Source: an uncultured Eubacteriales bacterium (GTDB lineage Bacteria > Bacillota > Clostridia > Christensenellales > CAG-138). Taken from it: a stretch of DNA of 21,302 nucleotides. The stretch lies in the NCBI GenBank assembly GCA_900549955.1, contig URQH01000021.1, positions 1 through 21,302 of the forward strand. The letters run 5' to 3'. The notes under the pieces were generated by a model. That model was not told the origin of the DNA. It made no database searches and saw only the letters and a list, made by a program, of their open reading frames with translations. Shown in pieces: positions 9,238 to 16,450 of this stretch. How positions within the stretch are numbered: position 1 is the stretch's first letter; each line of letters begins with the position of its first letter. Made by a program: the position numbers and the translations under genes.

Positions 9238-10268
9238 CCGAACAGTCGTTTGAAGAGATCGCCGCACTGGTGCGTTCGTTTGGCGAACCGGACTTCCGCG
9301 CGCGCCAGGTCTATGGCTGGCTGACGCGCGGCGTGCGCCCGGCCGACATGACCAACGTGCCGAAGGCGCTGCGCGACCGGCTTTCCGAACTGCCTTTTGG
9401 CGCCGTGGACATCCGTCACAAGCGCGTGTCGGAGCGCGACGGCACGGCCAAGTACCTCTTTCAGCTCGAGGACGGCAATCTCGTGGAAGGCGTGCTGATG
9501 CGCTACAAATATGGCAACACGGCCTGCCTGTCCACGCAGGTGGGCTGCCGGATGGGCTGCGCGTTCTGCGCCTCCACGCTCGAAGGCTGTGTGCGCAACC
9601 TGCACGCGGGCGAAATGCTCGGGCAGATCGCCGCCATCGAGCGCGACGAGCCGGCCCCGGCCGGGCAGCGCGCCGTGACCAACCTTGTGCTCATGGGCAG
9701 CGGTGAGCCGATGGACAACCTCGACAACGTCCTGCGCTTCCTGCGCCTCGTCTCCAGCCCGGACGGCATGCGCATCAGCCCGCGCAACATCTCGGTTTCC
9801 ACCTGCGGCCTGGTGCCACAGCTCGAGCGGTTCACGGCGGAGGCGCCGCATGTGACGCTGTCCATCTCGCTGCACGCGCACGACGACGAGACGCGCAGCC
9901 GCCTCATGCCTGTCAACCGCGCCTATCCCATCGCCAGCGTGCTGCGCGCGGCAAAGGCGTATGCGGACAAGACGGGGCGCCGGGTCGTGTTCGAATACGC
10001 GCTCATCCGCGGCGTAAACGCCGCCGAAACCGACGCCGTGGCGCTGGCGCGCCGCCTGCGCGGCATCCGCTGCCACGTGAACCTCATCCCGCTCAACCCG
10101 GTGCCGGAGCGCAACCTGGCGGGCGCAACGCGCCAGGAAGCGGTGGCCTTTCAGGGCTGGCTGACCCGGGAGCACATCTCCGCGACCGTGCGCCGCGAGA
10201 TGGGCACCGACATCGAAGGCGCCTGCGGACAACTGCGACGGAGGATCCTCCATGAACTACGCGATTAA
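9228..10268 (+). CDS. rlmN: 23S rRNA (adenine-2503-C2)/tRNA (adenine-37-C2)-methyltransferase RlmN
   Basis: The 346-residue radical SAM enzyme carries the cluster motif Cys107-x3-Cys111-x2-Cys114 in QVGCRMGCAFC, and near the C-terminus ACGQL with the cysteine that forms the methyl-Cys intermediate. RlmN methylates A2503 of 23S rRNA and A37 of some tRNAs. Nothing suggests Cfr rather than RlmN: the gene sits in the standard operon slot behind rsmB. GAGGA lies seven bases before the ATG at 9228, inside the end of rsmB. The C-terminus overlaps the next gene by 17 bases. Length is normal. Confidence 0.96.
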   Translation: MYLTEQSFEEIAALVRSFGEPDFRARQVYGWLTRGVRPADMTNVPKALRDRLSELPFGAVDIRHKRVSERDGTAKYLFQLEDGNLVEGVLMRYKYGNTACLSTQVGCRMGCAFCASTLEGCVRNLHAGEMLGQIAAIERDEPAPAGQRAVTNLVLMGSGEPMDNLDNVLRFLRLVSSPDGMRISPRNISVSTCGLVPQLERFTAEAPHVTLSISLHAHDDETRSRLMPVNRAYPIASVLRAAKAYADKTGRRVVFEYALIRGVNAAETDAVALARRLRGIRCHVNLIPLNPVPERNLAGATRQEAVAFQGWLTREHISATVRREMGTDIEGACGQLRRRILHELRD

Positions 10269-10983
10269 GACCCACATCGGCCGGCGCGCCCACAATGAGG
10301 ACCGCGGCCACATCCCGTCCGGCCAGAACGCGCTGCCGTTCGTCGCCGTGTCCGACGGCATGGGCGGCCATGCGGCGGGCGAAATCGCCAGCCGCATGAC
10401 GATCGACGGCATGCTCGACGAGCTGCGCCACGGGTACGACATGGACCCCATCTCCCTGCTGAAGCGGTCGATCACGCGGGTCAATCTCGACGTGTACCGC
10501 GCGGCGCAGGACGGGGAGACGCTGCGCGGCATGGGCGCGACGCTGGTCTGCGCGCTGCTCAGCGGCAAACGATACCTCGTGGCCAACGTGGGCGACAGCC
10601 GCCTGTACCACTTTGACGGCGCGACGCTCGAACAGGTCACGACCGACCACTCCCTGGTCGAAATGCTCGTGCAGTCCGGCAACATCACACGCGAAGCCGC
10701 CAGGACGCACCCACGCCGCAACATCATCACCCGCGCCATCGGCATCGGCCTGCGCGTGGACGTGGACGTGTTCGACCGCGCGTGGAAGGAAGGCGACATC
10801 CTGCTGCTGTGTTCCGATGGGCTGTCCGGCAGCCTGGAAGACGCGGACATGCTGCGCATGCTGCAGCAGGGCGGCTCCCTTTCGGACATGGCCGACCGTC
10901 TGGTCGCCGCCGCGCTTGAAAACGGCGCCAGCGACAACATCACCGTCGTGCTCGCACGCTGCGAAGGGGGCGATTGCGCATGA
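10252..10983 (+). CDS. stp: PP2C-family Ser/Thr protein phosphatase (Stp/PrpC)
   Basis: The 243-residue phosphatase shows all main PP2C metal-binding motifs: RRAHNED (Asp17), SDGMGGHAAGE (Asp35), NVGDSRLY, CSDGLS (Asp189) and SDNITVV (Asp228). It is expected to dephosphorylate targets of the neighbouring kinase PrkC and the kinase itself, using Mn2+ or Mg2+ in the cytoplasm. GGAGG sits at 10240-10244. The ORF begins 17 bases inside rlmN and its stop overlaps the prkC start as ATGA, so phosphatase and kinase are made together. The protein is also known as PrpC or PhpP in other genera. Confidence 0.95.
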   Translation: MNYAIKTHIGRRAHNEDRGHIPSGQNALPFVAVSDGMGGHAAGEIASRMTIDGMLDELRHGYDMDPISLLKRSITRVNLDVYRAAQDGETLRGMGATLVCALLSGKRYLVANVGDSRLYHFDGATLEQVTTDHSLVEMLVQSGNITREAARTHPRRNIITRAIGIGLRVDVDVFDRAWKEGDILLLCSDGLSGSLEDADMLRMLQQGGSLSDMADRLVAAALENGASDNITVVLARCEGGDCA

Positions 10984-12869
10984 CGATCGGCACCATTTTG
11001 AACCATCGTTACCGCATTGAGGCGCTCATCGGCTCCGGCGGCATGGCGCTGGTCTATCGCGCCATCAACCTCACCAACCGCCGCCCCGTGGCCGTCAAGG
11101 TCCTGCGGCAGGAATACCGGGACAACGCAGAGTTTCTGATGCGGTTTGAGCGAGAGGCGCGCGCCGTGCTGCACCTGTCGCACGACAACATCGTGCGCGC
11201 CTACGGCGTCGGGCAGTACGACGGCATCCCGTATATCGTCATGGAGTACGTCGAGGGAAAGACGCTCAAACAGATCATCCAGGAAAACGGACCCATGCCG
11301 GCGCGAACCGCCATCCGGATCACCTGCCAGGTGCTGGAAGCGCTCTCCGCCGCCCACGCCACCGGAATCATCCACCGCGACGTCAAACCGCAAAACGTGA
11401 TCGTCACCCGCGACGGGCGCGCCAAACTGACCGACTTTGGCATTGCGCGCGACGTGGACGCCAGCACCGTCACCTTCGCCGGCGACACGGTAATCGGTTC
11501 GGTGCACTACCTCTCCCCCGAACAGGCGACCGGCACGCCCGTGACCGCCGCGAGCGACATCTATTCCACCGGCGTCATGCTGTACGAGATGCTCACCGGC
11601 ACCGTGCCCTTCACCGGGGAGACATCCGTGTCCATCGCGCTCAAGCACATCAACGACGTGCCGGTGGAGCCCATCCAGCAAAACCCGAAAATCCAGCCGA
11701 TGCTCAACAGCATCGTGCTGCGCGCCATGTGCAAAAACCCCGCCGACCGCTATCCGACGGCCAAGGCGATGCGCAACGACCTGCTGCACGCCCAGCATGC
11801 GCCGGCAGGCGCGCTGCGCGGGCACCCCGTTTCCCTGTCCGGCAGCCCAGCATCGGGCGGGGAACAGAACCCGGCAGACCAGGCGGCCAAATGGCACGGC
11901 TCGTTCAAGATTGCGCTCGTGGTGGGGCTGTGCATTTGCGCGCTGCTGGGCACCTTTTTCGGCATGCGCAGCCTGCGCACTCAGCCGGCCACCGCACAGC
12001 TGCCCGTGCCGATCCTCGCCGAAAAGACCGTGGCGGAGGCCACGCAGCGCGCGTCCGAATACGGTTTTGCACTGGTCATTGCCGAATATGAAACCAGCAA
12101 CACCGTGCCTCACGGCTGCATCATTTCGCAGGAACCGGCCGCCGGCACGTCCGCCCGGGCCGGCACGGAAATCTACGTCGTCGTGAGCGCCGGTCCGGAA
12201 GCGCCGACCGTGCCGAACCTGGTCGGCCAGACCTATGAAGATGCGCTCACGCTGCTTGCGGAAGCGGGACTCGACATCGGCAAGGTCTCCTATCGCGTAT
12301 CCGACGTGGCCATCGGCTACATCTGTGAACAGACGCCGCTGGCCGGTACCGAAGTCAGCGCCGGGCAGCTGGTCGACGTCTGCATCAGCGCCACCTCGGC
12401 ACAGCAGGTACAGATGCCGGTCGTCACGGGGTTGCCGTTGACCGAAGCGCTGTCGCTGCTGGATCAGAACGGGTTTTCTGACATCCTGCTGCGATATGAC
12501 GCCGATTCCGCCAAGGAACCCGGCATGGTGGACACACAGTCGCCCGAGGCGCTCGCCACGGTGCAGGCCGGCATGGCCGTGTCGCTCGTCGTCGCAGGTT
12601 CGCCCGCCGACCGCCCCTACAGCGCCGACATCGCCTACAACCTGACCATCGGCGCCAACGGCACCGACGTCATGGCCACCATCGTGGAGGCGGAGGCCGG
12701 CGTGCGGTTTGAACGCGTCGTATATGAGGTGACGCTCGAAAAGGGCGACATCATCCCCGTCTCCTTCACGGCCTATGCCGCGTCGGAGGGCCTGCACGAG
12801 CTGATCCTGTACATCGACGGGCAGGAAGTACGCAGGCAGGAAGCCAGCTTTGGCTTGAGATCGCAATAA
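10980..12869 (+). CDS. prkC: Membrane Ser/Thr protein kinase with PASTA repeats (PrkC/PknB/Stk)
   Basis: The 629-residue kinase has a cytoplasmic Hanks-type domain (about 8-270): glycine loop GSGGMALVY (18-26), Lys40, HRDVKPQN (132-139) with catalytic Asp134, DFG (152-154) and SPE (179-181). A juxtamembrane linker, one membrane helix (about 309-329) and three extracellular PASTA repeats (about 341-406, 408-472, 477-541) follow, then an extra domain of about 85 residues. PASTA kinases sense muropeptides or lipid II and control cell wall synthesis, translation and dormancy; RsgA is a known substrate in Bacillus. I chose the ATG at 10980, overlapping the stp stop, with GAAGGGGG upstream, over a TTG two codons earlier. 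The stop overlaps the rsgA start by one base. Confidence 0.96.
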   Translation: MTIGTILNHRYRIEALIGSGGMALVYRAINLTNRRPVAVKVLRQEYRDNAEFLMRFEREARAVLHLSHDNIVRAYGVGQYDGIPYIVMEYVEGKTLKQIIQENGPMPARTAIRITCQVLEALSAAHATGIIHRDVKPQNVIVTRDGRAKLTDFGIARDVDASTVTFAGDTVIGSVHYLSPEQATGTPVTAASDIYSTGVMLYEMLTGTVPFTGETSVSIALKHINDVPVEPIQQNPKIQPMLNSIVLRAMCKNPADRYPTAKAMRNDLLHAQHAPAGALRGHPVSLSGSPASGGEQNPADQAAKWHGSFKIALVVGLCICALLGTFFGMRSLRTQPATAQLPVPILAEKTVAEATQRASEYGFALVIAEYETSNTVPHGCIISQEPAAGTSARAGTEIYVVVSAGPEAPTVPNLVGQTYEDALTLLAEAGLDIGKVSYRVSDVAIGYICEQTPLAGTEVSAGQLVDVCISATSAQQVQMPVVTGLPLTEALSLLDQNGFSDILLRYDADSAKEPGMVDTQSPEALATVQAGMAVSLVVAGSPADRPYSADIAYNLTIGANGTDVMATIVEAEAGVRFERVVYEVTLEKGDIIPVSFTAYAASEGLHELILYIDGQEVRRQEASFGLRSQ

Positions 12870-13744
12870 TGGAACAGGGACGCATCATCAAGGGCATAGG
12901 CGGATTCTACTACGTGCAGCTGGACGGCGGCCTGGTGGTGGAATGCCGCGCGCGCGGCCGCTTCCGCCGCGACGGCAAGCCGCCTCTCGTCGGCGACCTG
13001 GTGACCATACTGCCCCAGCGTGAGGGCGCCGCGCTCGTGGACGAGATCCTGCCGCGCAAAAACGAGCTCGTGCGCCCCATGGCTGCCAATGTCGACCGCC
13101 TGCTACTCGTGCTGTCCGCATCCGCGCCGCCGCCGGACTGGCTGCTCGCCGACAAACTGCTCATCCAGGCGCACTGCGCCGGCATTGCGCCGCTGCTGCT
13201 GCTGAACAAGTGCGACGCCGCCAACCGGGACACGCTCGACGCATTTCTAAAGGACTACGCGTCGTTTGACACCCTGTGCGTATCCGCAAAGACCGGCCAG
13301 GGCATCCGGCAGCTTGGGGAGCTGCTGCAGGAAGGCGTTTCCTGCTTTGCCGGGCAGTCCGCCGTGGGAAAGACCTCGTTGCTCAATGCGCTGATCCCCG
13401 GCCTCTCTCTGGAGACGGGCGGCCTGTCGCGCAAGACGGAGCGCGGCCGCCATACCACGCGCCACGCGCAGCTCGTGCCCTTTGGCGCCGGCGCAGTGCT
13501 GGACACGCCTGGGTTTTCGCTGTATGATACGCAGGACCTTGAACAGGACGTGCTGGACGCCTGCTACCCGGAATTCGGCGCGCTGCCGGCGCAATGCCGC
13601 TTCCCGGGCTGCATGCATGTCTCCGAACCGGATTGCGCCGTCAAACGCATGGTGGAAGCCGGCGGCATGAGCCCCTCCCGCTATGCGCGCTATGTGCTGC
13701 TTGCAAAGGAATTCGAACAAAGGAGAAAACACCGCTATGATTAA
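12869..13744 (+). CDS. rsgA: Ribosome small subunit assembly GTPase RsgA
   Basis: The 291-residue protein has the circularly permuted GTPase order typical of RsgA (YjeQ/CpgA): NKCD (G4, 113-116) and SAKTG (G5, 139-143) come before the P-loop GQSAVGKTS (162-170), RGRHTT (192-197) and DTPG (212-215). An N-terminal OB-fold (about 1-70) precedes it. A C-terminal zinc site is formed by Cys243, Cys248, His250 and Cys256. It matures the 30S subunit. Its start shares a base with the prkC stop (TAATG), and it overlaps rpe by eight bases. Placement after the PrkC kinase fits the known phosphorylation of the Bacillus homologue. Confidence 0.96.
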   Translation: MEQGRIIKGIGGFYYVQLDGGLVVECRARGRFRRDGKPPLVGDLVTILPQREGAALVDEILPRKNELVRPMAANVDRLLLVLSASAPPPDWLLADKLLIQAHCAGIAPLLLLNKCDAANRDTLDAFLKDYASFDTLCVSAKTGQGIRQLGELLQEGVSCFAGQSAVGKTSLLNALIPGLSLETGGLSRKTERGRHTTRHAQLVPFGAGAVLDTPGFSLYDTQDLEQDVLDACYPEFGALPAQCRFPGCMHVSEPDCAVKRMVEAGGMSPSRYARYVLLAKEFEQRRKHRYD

Positions 13745-14387
13745 AATTGCCCCCTCCATCCTGTCTGCCGATTTTGCAGCGATGGGCGCCGCCGTAGAGC
13801 GGCTGGCCGGCTGGGGCGCCGATTGGGTCCACTTCGACGTGATGGACGGTCACTTCGTCCCCAACCTCACCTTTGGCCCCATGATGTGTGCCGCGGTGCG
13901 CCCGCTGACCAAACTGCCGCTCGACGTCCACCTCATGGTTTCCCGCCCGGCCGACTGGATAGAGCCGTTCCACCAGGCGGGCGCAGACTGCATCACGTTC
14001 CACGTCGAGGCGGAGGCGCACGTGCACCGCACGCTGCAGTCCATCCGCGCGCGCGGGATGCGGGCCGGCGTCGTGCTCAATCCCGCCACGCCCGCGTGCA
14101 TGGCGGAGGCCGTGCTGCCACTGTGCGACCTGGTGCTGCTCATGAGCGTCAACCCCGGTTTTGGCGGCCAGTCCTTCATTCCGGAAGTGCTCGACAAGAT
14201 CCGCACGCTGCGCGCCATGATCGATGCGCGAGGCCTGTCCACGGAGATCGAAGTGGACGGCGGCGTCAATCCCGATACCGCGCGCGCGTGCATCGACGCG
14301 GGCGCGACCATTCTCGTCGCCGGCAACAGCGTGTTCCGCGCCCAGGACCCGCAGGCCATGGTTGCCGCGCTCCGCTGCGGGCGCTGA
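13737..14387 (+). CDS. rpe: Ribulose-phosphate 3-epimerase
   Basis: The 216-residue TIM-barrel enzyme interconverts ribulose 5-phosphate and xylulose 5-phosphate in the pentose phosphate pathway. Motifs: KIAPSILSADF at the N-terminus, HFDVMDGHFVPN with metal ligands His32 and Asp34, HLMV with His65, MSVNPGFGGQ for phosphate binding, EVDGGVN with the second catalytic Asp, and AGNSVF. AGGAGA precedes the ATG at 13737, inside the rsgA end. It is the last gene of the operon. thiN, which often follows in Firmicutes, is absent. Confidence 0.97.
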   Translation: MIKIAPSILSADFAAMGAAVERLAGWGADWVHFDVMDGHFVPNLTFGPMMCAAVRPLTKLPLDVHLMVSRPADWIEPFHQAGADCITFHVEAEAHVHRTLQSIRARGMRAGVVLNPATPACMAEAVLPLCDLVLLMSVNPGFGGQSFIPEVLDKIRTLRAMIDARGLSTEIEVDGGVNPDTARACIDAGATILVAGNSVFRAQDPQAMVAALRCGR

Positions 14388-14429
14388 CGCCCTTTGGATC
14401 TGCGCAGCCCGTCCCATATGATCGATCAA

Positions 14430-14464
14430 GCGCCCCGCCCCGGCAGGATGCCGGGGCGGGGCGC
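14430..14464. terminator. Strong G+C hairpin between convergent genes, probable terminator
   Basis: Perfect 15-base arms (14430-14444 and 14450-14464) flank the five-base loop AGGAT. The hairpin sits 43 bases past rpe and 33 bases past the end of the converging CBS gene. There is no T-tract on either side, so it would act as a non-canonical or bidirectional terminator or as an mRNA 3'-end stabiliser. Confidence 0.65.
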
Positions 14465-14496
14465 CTGCCCTTCCCTGGGAACGCGACGGCTCCCTT

Positions 14497-15201
14497 TCAG
14501 TTGTACTCCTGCCCAAGCACGTCCCACGGCGTCAGCAGCCCCAGCACGCGCTCCGTCTCGCGCCCGTTCTCCGTCACAAACAGCATGTCCAGGCGTTCGC
14601 CGCGGTCGAACGACTCGCGCAGCATCCGCTCCGAAGCATAGATGGAGCCGTTGCGCGGCACGAAGGCAAACCGGCGCTTCTGCCGGGCGGACAGCGGCAG
14701 ATACCGCTCCAGCGCGGAAAACGGGGTCGCCTCCGTCAACCCGGCAATCGTCTCGTCCAGCACGCACGCAAAGATCGTGTTCTCGCTGAACACGCCCGCA
14801 ACCCGGCCGTCCACCAGGATGGGCACGTGCGAAAAGCCCTGCTCGTGCATCCTGCGCATGACGGGCAGCACCGCATCCTCCGGCGCAGCCGTCAACGCGC
14901 GCTCGATGCGCGTGGCGCACTGCAGGTTGGTCTCCGGCGTCTGTAACCGCCGCAACACGCGGCGCAACGTCTCCAGCATCGCCTCCGACGGTTCCACCGC
15001 ATACGCGCCGTCCACCCGCGGCTTGTGGCTGAGCAGGTTGCGCACGTCGCGGCAATACTCCAGCTCCGGCCGGAAGCGCTCGAACTCCGGCCGCGTCATG
15101 AGCGACTGGATCGTGCGGTGGTCCACCGGCAGATGGTACTGCGACGCCGCCTCGAGCTCCAACGTGCGATACAAATCCAAAAACTCATCCGTCCTGTTCA
15201 T
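14497..15201 (-). CDS. CBS-domain protein with HEPN-like helical N-terminus
   Basis: The 234-residue protein has a helical N-terminal part (about 1-87) and a C-terminal pair of CBS-like repeats (about 100-155 and 170-230; for example VPILVDGRVAGVFSENTIF and FVTENGRETERVLGLLTPWDVLG). CBS pairs usually bind adenosine nucleotides and control an attached domain. The N-terminal half contains RDVRNLLSH, in which Arg54-Asn55-x3-His59 matches the HEPN RNase consensus R(N/H/D)x3H, and is mostly alpha-helical as HEPN domains are. Whether it is a nuclease is not known. The start at 15201 lies inside the end of the DUF4364 gene (17-base overlap). Longer frames upstream are shadow sequence. The ribosome binding site is weak (GAGGGGAAG, rather distant). 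Confidence 0.78.
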   Translation of the reverse strand: MNRTDEFLDLYRTLELEAASQYHLPVDHRTIQSLMTRPEFERFRPELEYCRDVRNLLSHKPRVDGAYAVEPSEAMLETLRRVLRRLQTPETNLQCATRIERALTAAPEDAVLPVMRRMHEQGFSHVPILVDGRVAGVFSENTIFACVLDETIAGLTEATPFSALERYLPLSARQKRRFAFVPRNGSIYASERMLRESFDRGERLDMLFVTENGRETERVLGLLTPWDVLGQEYN

Positions 15202-15742
15202 CCGTACCAGGCTTCCCCTCTGCAAGCAATGTGTTGAGGATATAGAGATAGATTTCTTCCGCATGCTCCGTCCAGCCGGCCCGCACGCGCTGCGCCATGG
15301 CCCGGGAAATGACGTCAAAAGAAATATCCAGCACGACGGACGTCTTTTCCTGCGCGCGCAGATGCACGCGGTACGCCCCGCCGTACAGCTCCTCCATGGA
15401 GGACACGAGCTGTGTCTCGCGCAGCATGGACTCGTGATTCCGCTCGGCATACGCCGCAAGCCGCGTCCGAAGGGAGTGCGGCAGGCTCTCCTCGAACATG
15501 CCGAGCACCTCCTCGCCGCGCGAGGTCACGCGATATCCCTGTCCAAATGTACGCGGGATAGCCGCGAGAAAACCGTCTTCCTCCATCTCGGCCATTGCCG
15601 TTTGAAAATCAAAATAGGACATGCAATCGTTTTCCACCATCGCCCGGTAGAGCTGTTCCCGCGTAATATCGAGATCCGCCGCACGGGTGAAAAACAGGAT
15701 GGTCAGCTTGTCCTTTGGAACGCCGTGTGCAAAAATTGGCAT
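15185..15742 (-). CDS. DUF4364 family protein, predicted winged-helix regulator
   Basis: The 185-residue product matches the DUF4364 family of Clostridia: the N-terminal DKLTILFF..., YFDFQTAMAEMEEDGFL and GQGYRVTSRGEEVL segments form a winged helix-turn-helix like PadR or MarR proteins. An alpha/beta C-terminal half carries YRVHLRAQEKTSVVLDISFDV. The target and ligand are unknown. GGAGG lies seven bases before the ATG at 15742, which is why I reject the longer frame upstream. The gene overlaps the CBS gene by 17 bases, so the two are probably co-expressed. The 130-base gap to the upstream gene is G+C-rich and shows no clear promoter. Confidence 0.85.
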   Translation of the reverse strand: MPIFAHGVPKDKLTILFFTRAADLDITREQLYRAMVENDCMSYFDFQTAMAEMEEDGFLAAIPRTFGQGYRVTSRGEEVLGMFEESLPHSLRTRLAAYAERNHESMLRETQLVSSMEELYGGAYRVHLRAQEKTSVVLDISFDVISRAMAQRVRAGWTEHAEEIYLYILNTLLAEGKPGTDEQDG

Positions 15743-15872
15743 GTCACACCTCCGTCTCATTTCCAAACGCCACGGGAAGGATGCCCGGGCACGGCCCACC
15801 TCCACGCGCACCCCAAGGCCACAAACGCTGCGCCCCCCGCGCGCTGCGCCGCCCCGCAACACGCCATGCGCT

Positions 15873-16319
15873 TTACCGCCCGGTCGACGGGCCTCCCCGC
15901 CGCCCGGCCTGCCGTTTCTGCTTCTGCCGCTCGTCATCCTGCGTTTGATCCTGTGGGGTTTCGGCCCGGTTTTCCTGCCATGGCCCGTTCTCCTTCCAAT
16001 CCCCTGCCCGCAGATGCGCCGCCATGGCGCAGAGAAACTCCTTGTTGCTCGGCGGGCACGTCTTGCTGCACCATGGCATCAGCTGCAACAGCAGCGCCTG
16101 ATCGCCAATTTGCCAGATCTCGTGGATGATCGCGCGCAGATTGCGGTCAATCTGCTGCGGGGATGCATGCATCCGTTGTGCCACCAGCGCATACACATCG
16201 GACAAGTGCTCCACATCTTTCCGCTCACGCAGGACGTCCAGCAGTTCCATCGCCTGCACATATCCCCTGCGGCTGGGCCTGGCTCCCATGGCCAGCAACA
16301 TCCGTTCAATTTCGACCAT
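15873..16319 (-). CDS. Stand-alone Spo0A C-terminal-type DNA-binding protein
   Basis: The 148-residue protein resembles the effector domain of Spo0A without any receiver domain. Matching features are the opening GARPSRRGY (compare G..AHIKGY), the central DVYALVAQRMHASPQQIDRNLRAIIHEIW (compare DIAKKFNTTASRVERAIRHAIEVAW), GD (72-73) and the closing CPPSNKEFLCAMAAHLR (compare KPTNSEFIAMVADKLR). The recognition-helix arginines at 59 and 62 are kept. Residues 107-148 form a hydrophilic Gln/Glu/Arg tail. The ATG at 16319 has GGGGGA at a good distance, and that sequence overlaps an alternative ATG five codons upstream. It probably regulates transcription through Spo0A-like boxes but is not itself a response regulator. 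Its upstream region is unusually structured. Confidence 0.82.
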   Translation of the reverse strand: MVEIERMLLAMGARPSRRGYVQAMELLDVLRERKDVEHLSDVYALVAQRMHASPQQIDRNLRAIIHEIWQIGDQALLLQLMPWCSKTCPPSNKEFLCAMAAHLRAGDWKENGPWQENRAETPQDQTQDDERQKQKRQAGRRGGPSTGR

Positions 16320-16322
16320 TTT

Positions 16323-16394
16323 CGCGTCCCCCATTCGATTTCTGAAATTATTTCGGGAAATATGCAACATTGTTGCATATTTTCGCGGGACGCG
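16323..16394. repeat. Outer inverted repeat enclosing the palindrome
   Basis: CGCGTCCC (16323-16330) and GGGACGCG (16387-16394) are exact reverse complements and enclose the palindrome almost symmetrically. They could form the base of a cruciform or a second operator pair. On the minus strand the left arm contains the GGGGGA ribosome binding site region of the Spo0A_C-type gene, so RNA pairing could mask translation if transcription starts upstream. Confidence 0.5.
16358..16382. promoter_or_regulatory. 25-bp perfect palindrome, probable operator
   Basis: Twelve-base arms AAATATGCAACA and TGTTGCATATTT flank one central T, just upstream of the Spo0A_C-type gene. The A+T-rich ends and short centre fit a dimeric repressor site better than a terminator. 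The factor is unknown. As RNA it could also fold downstream of trhA. Confidence 0.6.
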
Positions 16395-16412
16395 CAATAC
16401 AATCGCACAAAA

Positions 16413-16428
16413 TCGAAGCGGTTCGACA
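16413..16428. promoter_or_regulatory. Putative Spo0A box within an inverted repeat
   Basis: The minus strand contains TGTCGAA (plus 16422-16428), identical to the core Spo0A box TGNCGAA. It is part of an inverted repeat TCGAA-GCGG-TTCGA (16413-16426). It lies about 100 bases upstream of the gene for the Spo0A_C-type protein and suggests control by Spo0A or autoregulation. A heptamer can arise by chance. Confidence 0.45.
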
Positions 16429-16450
16429 AAAATCGCCAAAAAACCCCCGG

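Noticed and set aside
9228..10268. Possible Cfr-type antibiotic resistance methyltransferase
   Set aside because: The gene is in the standard rlmN operon position, with ordinary RlmN motifs and normal length; nothing indicates Cfr.
10257..12866. An open frame of 869 codons on the minus strand, antisense to stp and prkC
   Set aside because: It spans two well-supported genes and encodes His/Arg/Gly-rich sequence without recognisable domains. Long antisense frames are expected with strong G+C bias at the third codon position.
16358..16382. Palindrome as a rho-independent terminator of trhA
   Set aside because: The arms are A+T-rich and not followed by a clear T-tract on the minus strand; the position suits an operator of the next gene better.
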